This document shows, one piece after another, positions 36,986-47,740 of a stretch of DNA of 64,000 nt. Under the pieces are notes generated by a model. That model worked only from the letters and a program-made list of their open reading frames with translations, did no database searches and had not been told where the DNA came from. Source of the stretch: Ardenticatenales bacterium (GTDB lineage: Bacteria; Chloroflexota; Anaerolineae; Promineifilales; Promineifilaceae); NCBI GenBank assembly GCA_020634515.1, contig JACKBL010000002.1:992001-1056000 (forward strand), read 5' to 3'. Positions within the stretch are counted from its first letter, which is position 1, and the number at the start of each line of letters is the position of its first letter. The position numbers and the translations under genes are program-made.

Positions 36986-38500
36986 ATGCAGGTCATTTAC
37001 CTGGACGAAGAAGACGACCTGATCTCCGTGTGCGACCGCCTCGATTGGTGCGGCGCGGTGCGCGTTATTCTCGTGCTGCCGCCGGCGGGACGGTTGTTCA
37101 CGGAGACGGTGGACCTGGTGCGGCTGCGCCGCCATGCGGATGCCCGGCGCCTGGAAGTGGCCCTGGTCACGCCCGACGGCGGCATTCGTCAAGAAGCGCG
37201 GGCGCAGGGGATTCCGGGATTTGCCACTGTGCGCGCGGCGGAGCGGCGGCGGGCCTGGCGGCGCGTGCGGCGGCAGTTGCTCCCCGCGCCTGGCCTGCAC
37301 GAGGATGATCGGCGGGAGGTGTACCGTCGCCAGGCGCCGGTTCCTTTGTGGCGGCGCTGGTTGTGGCGATATGCCGGCATTCTCCTCTTCTTCACCGTCC
37401 TCACCGGCCTCGTCGTCGGCATCCTTTACGCCCTCCCCGCTGCTACCCTCGTCCTCAAACCACGGCTCGAACCCATTCAGGTATCCCGGCAGATCGTCGC
37501 CGATCCCCAACTGGATAGCGTCAACTTCAGCGGCGCGTCTGTTCCCGGACGGCGGCTGGTCGTCACCACCGTCTGGCGCGCCGACGTGGAGACGACGGGC
37601 GCTATCGAAGTGCCCGATGCGCCCGCGCGTGGGCGTGTCGTCTTCGCCAATCGACTGGCGGAACCCGTTACCGTACCTGCCGGCACGCGCGTCACGGCCA
37701 CCGCCGGCCAGTTGCTCACCTTCCAGACCATCGCCCCCGTGGAAGTCCCCCCCGTCATTGGCGGTACGGCGGAAGCGGACGTGGTGGCCGTCATTCCCGG
37801 CCCGGATGGCAATGTAGCCGCCAACGCCGTGAATCGTATCGAAGGTCCGCTGGCGCTGCAATTGGAGGTGCGCAACCTGGACCCGCTCGACGGCGGGGCG
37901 ATGCGCCTGGTGCGCGCGGTGACGGAGGCGGACCAGGCGCGCCTGCGGGCGCAGGTGCTGCAGCAGTTGCAGACGCTTGCGGAAGCGGAAATGACCGGGT
38001 TTCTGGCGGATAACGAATTTCTGGCGCGCGATTCGTTGCGCATTGTGCGCGTGGATGAGGAGACGTTTTCGTATTTTGTGGGGGAGCAGGCGGATCGGCT
38101 GGCGCTGGAAATGCGGACGGAGGTGCAGGCGACGGCGGTGGATGCGTCGCAGGCGGTGGGGCTGGTGTATGAGGCGTTAGCGGCTGCTGTGCGTCCGGGC
38201 TACGAGTTGGTTGCCGAGTCGCTCACGTTTCGCGGCGGCGATGTGTTTGGCGTGGATAATCAGGGGCGGGTGAGTTTTGCCATGATCGGGGAGGGGTATG
38301 CGGCGGCGCGGTTGAATTTGGAGGGACCGTTACAGGTAGCGGCAGGTCAGCCCACGGCGCTGGCCCTGGCTTATCTGGATCAGCAGCTTCCGCTGCGCGA
38401 GTACCCGACGGTGCGCATTCGCCCGGACTGGTTAGGGCGGTTTCCCTATTTGCCGGTGCGTATTCGTGTGCGCGTAGATGCCGGCATCCCCACCAATTAA
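36986..38500 (+). CDS. Membrane protein with baseplate-J-like region
   Basis: 504 residues. The N-terminal ~115 residues form a cytoplasmic alpha/beta region (VILVLPPAG, VALVTPDGGI). A basic stretch precedes one transmembrane helix at about 128-152 (YAGILLFFTVLTGLVVGILYAL). The remaining 350 residues are beta-rich and extracytoplasmic. Phrases such as VVFANRLAEPVTVPAGTRV and VAAVIPGPDGNV-like segments resemble proteins annotated as baseplate J/gp47 family in Chloroflexota. No enzymatic motif. It starts 46 bp after alaS, so it may be cotranscribed. Function unknown. Confidence 0.75.
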   Translation: MQVIYLDEEDDLISVCDRLDWCGAVRVILVLPPAGRLFTETVDLVRLRRHADARRLEVALVTPDGGIRQEARAQGIPGFATVRAAERRRAWRRVRRQLLPAPGLHEDDRREVYRRQAPVPLWRRWLWRYAGILLFFTVLTGLVVGILYALPAATLVLKPRLEPIQVSRQIVADPQLDSVNFSGASVPGRRLVVTTVWRADVETTGAIEVPDAPARGRVVFANRLAEPVTVPAGTRVTATAGQLLTFQTIAPVEVPPVIGGTAEADVVAVIPGPDGNVAANAVNRIEGPLALQLEVRNLDPLDGGAMRLVRAVTEADQARLRAQVLQQLQTLAEAEMTGFLADNEFLARDSLRIVRVDEETFSYFVGEQADRLALEMRTEVQATAVDASQAVGLVYEALAAAVRPGYELVAESLTFRGGDVFGVDNQGRVSFAMIGEGYAAARLNLEGPLQVAAGQPTALALAYLDQQLPLREYPTVRIRPDWLGRFPYLPVRIRVRVDAGIPTN

Positions 38501-38545
38501 GAGAAGGACGAATGACGAAGGCATCCCTCGTCAGTTGACAAGGGG

Positions 38546-39646
38546 CTAAATCATATTCCAGCCGCGCTCCATGTGCGCGAACCGCAGCTTGTTCAGCGCC
38601 TCGTGTTCTAGCTGCCGGATCCGCTCCCGCGAGAGACCAAACATCTCCCCAATTTCGCGGAACGTGCGGAACTTTCCGTCATGCAGCCCGTAGCGCAGTT
38701 GCAAAATCTCCGCCTCGCGCGGCGGCAGTTCCTCCAACAGCTCGCCCAGCTCCGCGGATAGCATATTTTGCGCCGTAATAACGGCCGGATCGGGGCTATC
38801 CACGTCTTCCAGAAAGTCGCCAAACTCCGTGTCTTCTTCTGGACCAAAAGGCTGCTCCAGGGGAATCGGGCTTTGGCTTGCCTTCAGCAGCCAGTCAATC
38901 TGGCTCGGTGGTACTTCCAACACTTCCGCCAGTTCCTCCGAAGTTGGCTGCCGTTGTTCCGTCTGCTCCCACTCTCGCCGCAGTCGGTTAATTTTGATCA
39001 ACATGCTGTGCCAATGGGCGGGGAGGCGAATGGTGCGGCTCTGGTTTGCCAGCGCCCGGGTGATCGCCTGCCGAATCCACCACGTCGCATAGGTACTAAA
39101 GCGGTTGCCCATGCTGTAATCGTACTTGTCCGTGGCAATAATGAGGCCCACATTTCCTTCCTGAATCAGGTCCAGGAAGTTCAGGCCCCGGTTGCGGTAT
39201 TTCTTGGCAATGCTGATGACCAGGCGCATGTTGGAGCGCACAATGCGCTCGCGCGCGGCTTCGCCTGCTTCCACAAGCCGGGTCAGGCGCGCTTGCTCGT
39301 TGGCGGAAATGTCTTGCTGCTTTAGCTTTTTGGCGGCGGTGCGGCCTGTCTCAATGGTTTGGGCCAATTGCACTTCTTCGTTGGCGCTGAGCAGTGCCTG
39401 GTTGCGAATATCACCCAGGTAGAGGTCAATCACGTCGCTGCTCAGGTTTTCGCCAAAGCGCAGGTCTTGCGGTGTTGGGGGAGGGGAAGTGCCGGCATTT
39501 TCCCGCCCATGATCCGCACGATTCGCAACGGAACGCGACCTGGGCCGCTTTTTGCGCCGATGATCCTCGCCGGTTGGCGGCATGGTTTGCCGCAATTCAT
39601 CTTCTATGCGGTCAGGTGTGTTCCGGTTGGTGATTGCCGTATTCAT
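38546..39646 (-). CDS. Primary-type RNA polymerase sigma factor (RpoD/SigA family)
   Basis: 366 residues from ATG 39646 (AGGA upstream); the frame to 39691 is an extension without support. Region 1.2 (DVIDLYLGDIRNQALLSANEE), region 2 (GLNFLDLIQEGNVGLI, RFSTYATWWIRQAITRA), region 3 and region 4 (LPPREAEILQLRYGL, FGLSRERIRQLEHEALNKLR) are all present. No long region 1.1, as in short group 1 or group 2 factors. Recognises the TTGACA/TATAAT promoters seen in this window by family knowledge; whether it is the essential factor or an alternative paralogue cannot be told. Confidence 0.93.
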   Translation of the reverse strand: MNTAITNRNTPDRIEDELRQTMPPTGEDHRRKKRPRSRSVANRADHGRENAGTSPPPTPQDLRFGENLSSDVIDLYLGDIRNQALLSANEEVQLAQTIETGRTAAKKLKQQDISANEQARLTRLVEAGEAARERIVRSNMRLVISIAKKYRNRGLNFLDLIQEGNVGLIIATDKYDYSMGNRFSTYATWWIRQAITRALANQSRTIRLPAHWHSMLIKINRLRREWEQTEQRQPTSEELAEVLEVPPSQIDWLLKASQSPIPLEQPFGPEEDTEFGDFLEDVDSPDPAVITAQNMLSAELGELLEELPPREAEILQLRYGLHDGKFRTFREIGEMFGLSRERIRQLEHEALNKLRFAHMERGWNMI

Positions 39647-39873
39647 ATCGTTTTTCCTGTTACTGACAGCGGGCGGACCCCGCGTTGTCAAGAAATAGAG
39701 TCGTGTTCAAAACGTTCAAATTGTACTGAACAAGCCTTAGAATTGAATTAACACCGCCTTTGCGTTCACACAGCCCATGCGCTTCGTGAATGCCGGCAGC
39801 TTGCCCTGCCACGGCGCGCGTGACTTGCGGATTCCCTGCTGTCATGCGCTAGATGCGCCGGCGCGCACGGTTC

Positions 39874-40806
39874 TTACACGGCGGCCACCGCATGGGCATA
39901 GAGCGCATCCGCCAGGGCCTCAATCTCGCCGCCGCGTGCCAGTTTTGCGTGCCAGTCAGCCGGAATGCCGCCGACGCCATAGAATGCGCCGGCAAGCTGC
40001 CCGTAGACGGCGGCGGTTGTATCCGCATCCTGGCCCAAATTGGCGGCCAGCAGGCAACCCGCGCGAAAATCCTCACTATGATAAAACGCCCACAAAGCGG
40101 CCTCCAGACTCTTGACGACGTAGCCGCTGCCCTCAATTTGCGGCGGTTGCCGCTCCTTGAAGGAGCCGGCGGCGATTTCCGCGATTTCCGGAACCAGCGG
40201 CTGCCGCAACCAGAGACCAGGCACGGGTGTGAAGTGGTCGCCAAGCAGGGTCGGTTTGTCCACGCCGGCCAGCGCGCCCAATAGCAGCGCGGCCATATAG
40301 CGGCAGGCGTCTACGGCGGTGGGGGCGGCGTGGGTGGTGCGCGAGCTGTCGGCGGCGCGAGCGATGGCCGTCTCCGGTTGGCGGGCGAAGAACAGCACCA
40401 CGGGCGAAAGGCGCATCAGAGAGCCGTTGCCGGCACTATACCTGTCCGTTGCGCCGCTGTAAGGATTGCCCGTCTCCTGAAAGCGTTGTAGCGCCCGCGC
40501 CACTGTGCCCCCGATGTCAAAACAGACGCCATTACTGCTCCAGTACCCCTCCGTTTGCCAGCGCACATACCGCTGCATCTGGTCGGCGGGATCAAACGCG
40601 CCCGTTTCCACCAGGCTGGCCGCCAGGCACATGGCCATGGACGTATCATCCGTCCATTCGCCGGGGCGCAAACGGAACGGACCCCCGCCTGCCATGTCCT
40701 CAACCGGCGTGAACTGACCCGGCTGCGTAAACTCCAGGGTTGTTCCCACCGCATCTCCGGCGGCCAGCCCACACAGGCTACCACGATATCGTTCTCGAAG
40801 GTTCAT
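39874..40806 (-). CDS. ADP-ribosylglycohydrolase (DraG/ARH family)
   Basis: 310 residues from ATG 40806 (AGGAGC upstream). Metal and substrate motifs of the family: GDAVGTTLEF near residue 17, WTDDTSMAM near 53, GNGSLMRLSP near 130, HAAPTAVDA, and GQDADTTAAVYGQLAGA near 270. It removes ADP-ribose from proteins or hydrolyses related N-glycosides, in the cytoplasm, using two Mg ions. No ART partner gene is visible. It lies 75 bp beyond the last carotenoid operon gene on the same strand and may be read through. Confidence 0.92.
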   Translation of the reverse strand: MNLRERYRGSLCGLAAGDAVGTTLEFTQPGQFTPVEDMAGGGPFRLRPGEWTDDTSMAMCLAASLVETGAFDPADQMQRYVRWQTEGYWSSNGVCFDIGGTVARALQRFQETGNPYSGATDRYSAGNGSLMRLSPVVLFFARQPETAIARAADSSRTTHAAPTAVDACRYMAALLLGALAGVDKPTLLGDHFTPVPGLWLRQPLVPEIAEIAAGSFKERQPPQIEGSGYVVKSLEAALWAFYHSEDFRAGCLLAANLGQDADTTAAVYGQLAGAFYGVGGIPADWHAKLARGGEIEALADALYAHAVAAV

Positions 40807-40880
40807 TTTATGCTCCTGAGCAGGGTCGAACGAACGCGGCACAATGCGGACACCGCGGACACCATTGGCGTAATCCGTGA

Positions 40881-41312
40881 TCATGTTTTCTCGCCCCGTG
40901 GTACGCTTCGCGCGTGCAGCAGGTCAAAAAAGAAAAGGAACGCGCCCTGGATGAAGATGCCCCAGCCATGTCCGTGCCATTTTTCTTGCTCGTGGCGCGC
41001 CAGACGCAGCCCGCCCAGCATGTACAGCACGTCCAATCCGGCATTGACGAGGAGGAGACGGCGCAGTGAGGCGGCTTCTTGCGCCAGGGCAGCGGGGGTG
41101 TTGGCTTGGGGGTCGCCCGCTTTTTGTGTGTTGGCGCGCTGTCCGATGAGGGCGATGCCGGCATCTACCACCCCCCAACACACCGCCTGACTGCCCACGC
41201 CGTGCCAGAAGGGCCGCCGCGTCAGCCACAACGCCGCGCCGCCAACTGCGCTAAAACCACTCCACGCCAGCAGCCGCCGCGCCAGTTGCCTCTGGAAAAT
41301 TCTCAGTTCCAT
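40881..41312 (-). CDS. Small membrane protein (DUF6992-like)
   Basis: 143 residues, ATG 41312 overlapping the end of the upstream crtI-like gene by 10 bp. Two to four hydrophobic segments: LLAWSGFSAVGGAALWL, AVCWGVVDAGIALIG, LLLVNAGLDVLYMLGGL and IFIQGAFLFFFDLLHA. Conserved-looking WG/WH residues. Such small membrane proteins occur beside Chloroflexota and actinobacterial carotenoid genes, but I cannot assign a role. Its coupling suggests it is part of the carotenoid operon. Confidence 0.75.
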   Translation of the reverse strand: MELRIFQRQLARRLLAWSGFSAVGGAALWLTRRPFWHGVGSQAVCWGVVDAGIALIGQRANTQKAGDPQANTPAALAQEAASLRRLLLVNAGLDVLYMLGGLRLARHEQEKWHGHGWGIFIQGAFLFFFDLLHARSVPRGEKT

Positions 41313-42820
41313 GCGCCGTCTCCCGCCATTGGCAATGCCTGCCGCGCCAATTTTGCCGCCAGTTTGCCGGACAGCATGACCATTGGCACGCCGCCGCCGG
41401 GGTGTGTCGTGCCACCGACGAAGAAAAGGCCCGGCACTTCCTTGCTGCGATTGTGTGGGCGGTGGAAAGGAGCCAACACGCTGTTCATGCCCGTGCCGTA
41501 CAGCGCCCCGCGATAGGCCGCCGTCATCTTGCCCAGGTCCACCGGCGTCAGCAGGCGTTCGGCGCGAATCCGGTCCCGCACGTCCACCCCATGCGCCGCC
41601 AGCCGCGCCAGCACCCGATCCCGGTAGGACGCGGCCTCCCGACGCCAATCAAATTGCGGCCCGGTAGCCGGCGCGTTGACCAGCACAAACCAGTTTTCGT
41701 GCCCGGCGGGCGCGTGCGCGGGGTCCGTTTTGCCGGTGATGGCGACGTAGATGGTTGGGTCCGTCGGCGGCGTGCCGCGCGTGAAGATGTCGTCAAACTC
41801 GCGGCGGTAGTCGCTGCTGAAGAAGATGTTGTGGTGCGCCAGTTGGGGGTGTTGCCCGGCCACGCCGAGCAGCATGACGAACCCGGAGCAGGAGGGTTCG
41901 ATTCTTTCTAGTTGCGCGCGCCGTCGGGATACAGTGGCGGATGCCGGCAGCAGTCGCTGGTAGACGGTCGTGACATCCACGTTAGCGATGATGGCGGCGG
42001 CGGGTCGTTCGCGCCCGTCTGTCAGGCGCGCGCCTGCTGCCCGGCCATTGCGGACAACGATTTCGCGCACGTCGCACCCTGTTTCAATCGTCACGCCCAG
42101 TTCCCGCGCCAGCCGCGCCAGCGCCTCGGCGATGGTGTAGATGCCTCCCTGCGGATACCAGACGCCGCCGGCCAATTCGACGTGGGCGATGACGTTGAGG
42201 GTGCTGGAGGCGTGAAACGGGCTGGCCCCGACGTAGGTGGCAAAGCGGCCCAGCAGTTGGCGCAGGTGCGGTGAGCGTACGTGCCGCTCAATCCGCGCCT
42301 GCATGGTGCGCCACGCATCCACTTGCAGGCCATCGCGCGGGGAAACCTGGGTCAAGGTGCGCCAGGTGGGCGGCTCTCCATAAATGAAGAGTGGTCCGGT
42401 GAGGCGGTGGAGCCGCGCTGCGTAAGCGAGGAAGGCCAGGTAGCCTTCGCCATCGCGGGGGTCGAGGGCTTCGATTTGCGGGAGCAGGCGGGAGAGGTCG
42501 CGGGTGGCATCGAGGACGATGCCGTCCGGGTAGAAGTAGCGGGTGAGGGGTTCGACGGGCAGCAGGGTGAGGTAGTCTTCCAGGCGTCGCCCGGTGGTGG
42601 TGAAAAGCTCGGCGATCACGTGACGCATGGTGATGACGGAGGGGCCGGTGTCCCAGCGGTAGCCGTGGTCTTGCCACTGGCTCATTTTGCCGCCGACGGT
42701 GCTGTTTTTTTCGAGGATGGTGACGGGAATGCCGGCATTCGCCAGCCACACCGCCGCCGTCAATCCGCCAATTCCCGCGCCAATCACAATCACCGGAGCT
42801 TTGTCGCGTGGACTACCCAT
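41303..42820 (-). CDS. CrtI-type FAD oxidoreductase (second carotenoid desaturase, CrtD/CrtP-like)
   Basis: 505 residues. FAD-binding motif VIVIGAGIGGLTAAVWLANAG at residues 10-30, LEKNSTVGGKMSQW, and C-terminal GLFFVGGTTHPGGGVPMVMLSG. Divergent from the CrtI at 48736, so a second step is expected: candidates are 3',4'-desaturation (CrtD) or oxidation of an end group (CrtP-like). Start overlaps the glycosyltransferase stop by 8 bp, and its own end overlaps the small membrane protein gene. Embedded TGCCGGCA sites (e.g. 42730) are translated as NAGI. Confidence 0.88.
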   Translation of the reverse strand: MGSPRDKAPVIVIGAGIGGLTAAVWLANAGIPVTILEKNSTVGGKMSQWQDHGYRWDTGPSVITMRHVIAELFTTTGRRLEDYLTLLPVEPLTRYFYPDGIVLDATRDLSRLLPQIEALDPRDGEGYLAFLAYAARLHRLTGPLFIYGEPPTWRTLTQVSPRDGLQVDAWRTMQARIERHVRSPHLRQLLGRFATYVGASPFHASSTLNVIAHVELAGGVWYPQGGIYTIAEALARLARELGVTIETGCDVREIVVRNGRAAGARLTDGRERPAAAIIANVDVTTVYQRLLPASATVSRRRAQLERIEPSCSGFVMLLGVAGQHPQLAHHNIFFSSDYRREFDDIFTRGTPPTDPTIYVAITGKTDPAHAPAGHENWFVLVNAPATGPQFDWRREAASYRDRVLARLAAHGVDVRDRIRAERLLTPVDLGKMTAAYRGALYGTGMNSVLAPFHRPHNRSKEVPGLFFVGGTTHPGGGVPMVMLSGKLAAKLARQALPMAGDGAWN

Positions 42821-43940
42821 CGGTCACCACCCTCCCTTTCCATCGCGGCCCGCCCTGATGCCGCCACCAGAGCGCCTGGCCCGCAACCACCGTCATCAAC
42901 AACACCGACAGCGGCATCAGCAGCGCGTCCCGCGGACGCTGCCCTGTCAGCCAGGCCGTCAACGCTCGCGTCAGCAGCCCCAAACCCACCAACAGCGCCG
43001 GCCATGCCGGCCAGCCGGGGAAGTTCATGCGCCATCCCAACAAGAGCCAGACCCAGGGTAGCAGGAAAACGGCCCAGTGAAAAATCGTCGCCAGCAGCAG
43101 CAATAGCACGCTGTTCCCGTAGCCCGCCAGGATATTCTTGCCAAACCCGCGCCGCGCGTCCGCCCAACCGGCATACATGCGGCAGCGCACCAGCCCGGCC
43201 CCATCCGCCAGCCGTAGCCTGCCACCCACGCCTTTTACCCGTCGCGCGAGGGTCACGTCCTCCAGCACACTGCCGCGCACGGCCTCATGACCGCCAATTT
43301 TCGCATAGGCAGCGTGGCGGAAGGCGAGGCACTGCCCGTTGGCGGCGGCGAAAATCGGCCACGGCGTATGATGCGTCAGCGGCAGCGGCAAATAGGCCAG
43401 CACCGCCAGGGCCATCAGGGGAACGACCAATCGCTCGCCCCACGTTTCCGTCTGCTGCGTGGGCCACACGCTGAGCAGGTCGGCCTGTGTGGCGACCATC
43501 TCGGCGACGACGGCGGCCACGCCGTCCGGTTCCCAGCGTACGTCTGCGTCCGTGAAGATGAGGATTTCGCCATCTGCCGCCTGCGCGAGTTGGTGACATG
43601 CCCAATTTTTGCCCAGCCACTGTGCCGGCAGCGGCCGCCCTCGCAGCACTTGAAAACGAGCATCGCCCGCCGCCGCCGCTGCCGCCGCCGTCGCTGTGCC
43701 GTCGTCCGACTGGTCGTCCAACAGCAGCAGCTCCATGTTCGCGTACGTTTGTTGCCGCAGGGCGCGCACTGTTTCCCCAATGTGGGCCGCTTCGTTCCGC
43801 GCGGGAATGAGGACGGAGACGCGCGGCTGGCGGGAAGCCGCTGCCGTCGTCCCCAACCGTCGCCAGAAAAAGGCGTTGAGGAGCGCAGTCAACGTCATCA
43901 CTAACAGCGGCGCGAGAACGAGAACGGATACGATCCTCAT
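42813..43940 (-). CDS. Membrane-associated family 2 glycosyltransferase (carotenoid-type)
   Basis: 375 residues from ATG 43940 in an ATGA overlap with plsY; the frame to 43973 would run into plsY. One N-terminal membrane helix, then the GT-A fold: VSVLIPARNEAAHIG, LLLLDDQSDDGT, TDADVRWEPDG (DxD), LEDVTLARRVK (catalytic acid). Three or four C-terminal membrane helices. Resembles HpnB/CrtQ/CruC-like enzymes that glycosylate carotenoids or hopanoids. Between CruF and a second desaturase, glycosylation of a 1'-hydroxy-carotene is the most economical guess. Confidence 0.85.
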   Translation of the reverse strand: MRIVSVLVLAPLLVMTLTALLNAFFWRRLGTTAAASRQPRVSVLIPARNEAAHIGETVRALRQQTYANMELLLLDDQSDDGTATAAAAAAAGDARFQVLRGRPLPAQWLGKNWACHQLAQAADGEILIFTDADVRWEPDGVAAVVAEMVATQADLLSVWPTQQTETWGERLVVPLMALAVLAYLPLPLTHHTPWPIFAAANGQCLAFRHAAYAKIGGHEAVRGSVLEDVTLARRVKGVGGRLRLADGAGLVRCRMYAGWADARRGFGKNILAGYGNSVLLLLLATIFHWAVFLLPWVWLLLGWRMNFPGWPAWPALLVGLGLLTRALTAWLTGQRPRDALLMPLSVLLMTVVAGQALWWRHQGGPRWKGRVVTDG

Positions 43941-44575
43941 GTGCCGATTCTCCAGGTCCGCGCCTTCAGCCACGGGCGTGGCGTAGGGCGATGGCGCAGG
44001 TCGGCCCGCTGTTTCCAGGCCAAAGTAAGCCCGCTGAGGAGGCCAATCAGGCCGATTTCCACCGGCGCGGGCCGCCAGCCGAGCAGGTTCCAGGCGGGAG
44101 GGGAAAGCAGCAAGTAGGCCAGCAAACTACCGTAGGCCAGCATCACGGCCCAACCATCCACGGCAATGATGGCGTACCAGATGCCGAGGAGCAGACCCAG
44201 TCCGGTGGGGCCTTCCCAAACGGTCAGCCCGGTCCAGACGCCCAGGGTGGTGGCGACGGCTTTGCCGCCGTGCCCACCGAGGAATGGTGAGAAAGCGTGG
44301 CCGAGAATAGGGGCGATAGCGATCAGGATCAGCGGCCAGCCACGCCAACCCAGGCCGAAATGCACAATGCTTACGGGGACGACACCCTTGCTGTAGTCCA
44401 GCACGGCGGCGAGTGCGAACCATCCGTGCCCACCGGCGCGCAACACATTCGTGGCCCCGGGATTGCCGTCCCCCACGTGGCGGATGTTGGCGCCCAGGGC
44501 CAGCCGCCCGATCCAGACGGAGAAGGGGAGCGCGCCGCAGAGGAAGCTGAGAACAAAGGCCAAGAGCGTGGTCAT
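43937..44575 (-). CDS. plsY: PlsY-like acyl-phosphate acyltransferase
   Basis: 212 residues, ATG 44575 in an ATGA overlap with cruF. PlsY motifs are visible: GALPFSVWIGRLALG, RHVGDGNPGATNVLRAGG, and GHAFSPFLGGHGGKAVATTLG, with five or so membrane helices. The family transfers acyl from acyl-phosphate to glycerol-3-phosphate at the membrane. Placement in the middle of a coupled carotenoid operon is odd for a phospholipid gene; it could instead acylate the carotenoid glycoside, a hypothesis only. A longer upstream frame is a shadow. Confidence 0.9.
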   Translation of the reverse strand: MTTLLAFVLSFLCGALPFSVWIGRLALGANIRHVGDGNPGATNVLRAGGHGWFALAAVLDYSKGVVPVSIVHFGLGWRGWPLILIAIAPILGHAFSPFLGGHGGKAVATTLGVWTGLTVWEGPTGLGLLLGIWYAIIAVDGWAVMLAYGSLLAYLLLSPPAWNLLGWRPAPVEIGLIGLLSGLTLAWKQRADLRHRPTPRPWLKARTWRIGT

Positions 44576-45378
44576 CGCGCGACCTCCACGGCGGGTGTTG
44601 TGAGGGGGGAGGTGTCTTTCCGCGTGGCGTAGGCCCAGGCCAACATGCCGCCCATGACCAGGCCGCCGACGAGTCCGGGGCCAATCAGCCCCCAAAAGAG
44701 GATCAGGCCGATGGTTTCCAGCGCCCAGGTGATGGTGTAAATGAGCAGGAGAGGACGCACAGGCAAGGCGTGGGGGCGCAGGATGAGGGTAAGCAGGCTG
44801 GCGACGATGAACCAGCCGAGGTAGTTTAGCCAGGGAATGCCGAAGTAGCCGCCCGGTTCCTGCCATACCCAGAAGCCCCAATGCACCATTTGGGGGTCCA
44901 GGAAGAAGTCCCACGCGGTGAAGGCCAGACCGCTGGCAAGGGCGAAGCGGAGACCGCCTGATCCGCGCGCGATCCGGCTGCCGACGGCCCACGCGGGGGG
45001 CAGCATCATCATCCAGGCCAGGGGGATAATGAGGGGGACGTGCCGGATTTGTGGCTGGAGGGTGGGGGTGTAGGCGTAGCGTCCGAATGGGAGGCCGGTG
45101 GTGGAGCCAATGGCTTCGACGCCCCAGGCGAGGAGGAAGACGGCGGCGGTGGTGGTTAGCGTGCGCCGCGGCGGCCATTGTTGGCTAAGGATAGCCAGGA
45201 CGGTGAGAAGCTGGAGCAGGACGCCGGCACTGATAACCCAGGGACGGGCCGGTGCGCCGAAGATGGCGTCGAGGATGGGGGTGAGTATCATGACGACCAG
45301 CCAGGCACCGAGAAACCAGGCGTAACCGGGCAGGGTTTTCCCCCAGTTGCGTGGAGGTGGAAATGCCGGCATTTTCAT
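44572..45378 (-). CDS. cruF: CruF-type carotenoid 1,2-hydratase (DUF422)
   Basis: 268 residues, highly hydrophobic with about seven membrane helices. DUF422 features: WGVEAIGSTTGLPFGRYAY, IPLAWMMMLPPAW, AWDFFLDPQMV, GYFGIPWLNYLGW. CruF hydrates the psi end of gamma-carotene or bisanhydrobacterioruberin, giving a tertiary hydroxyl that can be glycosylated. ATGA overlaps on both sides. Its start MKMPAF is encoded by a TGCCGGCA site. Confidence 0.88.
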   Translation of the reverse strand: MKMPAFPPPRNWGKTLPGYAWFLGAWLVVMILTPILDAIFGAPARPWVISAGVLLQLLTVLAILSQQWPPRRTLTTTAAVFLLAWGVEAIGSTTGLPFGRYAYTPTLQPQIRHVPLIIPLAWMMMLPPAWAVGSRIARGSGGLRFALASGLAFTAWDFFLDPQMVHWGFWVWQEPGGYFGIPWLNYLGWFIVASLLTLILRPHALPVRPLLLIYTITWALETIGLILFWGLIGPGLVGGLVMGGMLAWAYATRKDTSPLTTPAVEVAR

Positions 45379-46162
45379 CTAACGCTCCCAGGCATGGCGC
45401 GGACCAGCAGACGTGTGCGGCTGGCCGGGGCCAACATAAGCGCGAGGCCGAAGACGACGAGCACATTGGTTACAAGGAAAAAGATGAACTCTTCGATGGG
45501 GAGAATGCCGGCAATCAACACATTTAATGACTGCTCCGGGCTGATTGTCCAGGTACCCCCATTAATGGCCAGTGCGTCCACGAACCCCAAGTACAGCGTC
45601 GAAATCGTGATAGTGAGCAGTAACGCTCGACGCGCCTGCCACAGTATATCCGCGCCAAATACGAGTTGCAAAATGATAGGCGGTAGCGCCCAGACCAGTT
45701 CTAGCGCCAGGTAGGTCCCCGGAGCCCAGCCGGAAGCCAGCACCACGGTCATGATAATCGCCACGCCCCCCAGCAGAATGGCCGGAACCTGTCGCAGCCA
45801 ATGCAAACGTGGCGATGGGCGCGCGTCCGGCGGCAGGCGGCGCAACAACCAGAACAGCAGCAGACCGGTAAAAATCGGCTGCAACAAGAAGAATGTGTAC
45901 TCTTCAATCGGAACCCACCCCAATGTCAGACCTGTGACCAGGGCCGGGTCGTAGTACCAAACCCCGGTCGCTACCAGGTAGTTGTCCCATGGTGTTGTAT
46001 AAATCAGGGCGATGACAACCAGAGCGGCAAGGGCTTGCCAGGGCGCGATGCCTTTGCTGGCGCCTGATGGCGTGGACGTTGCGCGGCGGCGATCCCAGGC
46101 GTGCAGACCCAGCAGCAACAAAATCGGGATAACGAGAAAGCGTAAGAGAATGCCAAAATAGG

Positions 46163-46166
<4 letters not shown>
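45375..46166 (-). CDS. Fused heterodimer-type lycopene cyclase (CrtYc-CrtYd)
   Basis: 263 residues, two tandem copies of the ~110-residue lycopene cyclase domain. The paired motifs are PIEEYTFFLLQPI (about 80) and PIEEFIFFLVTNVLV (about 225), both in membrane helices. Actinobacterial and archaeal-type cyclase; it converts a psi end of lycopene to a beta ring without FAD. Fused form as in Chloroflexota, archaea and fungi. Coupled by ATGA to neighbours on both sides. With CruF it predicts a monocyclic product. Confidence 0.9.
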
Positions 46167-47736
<1,570 letters not shown>

Positions 47737-47740
<4 letters not shown>
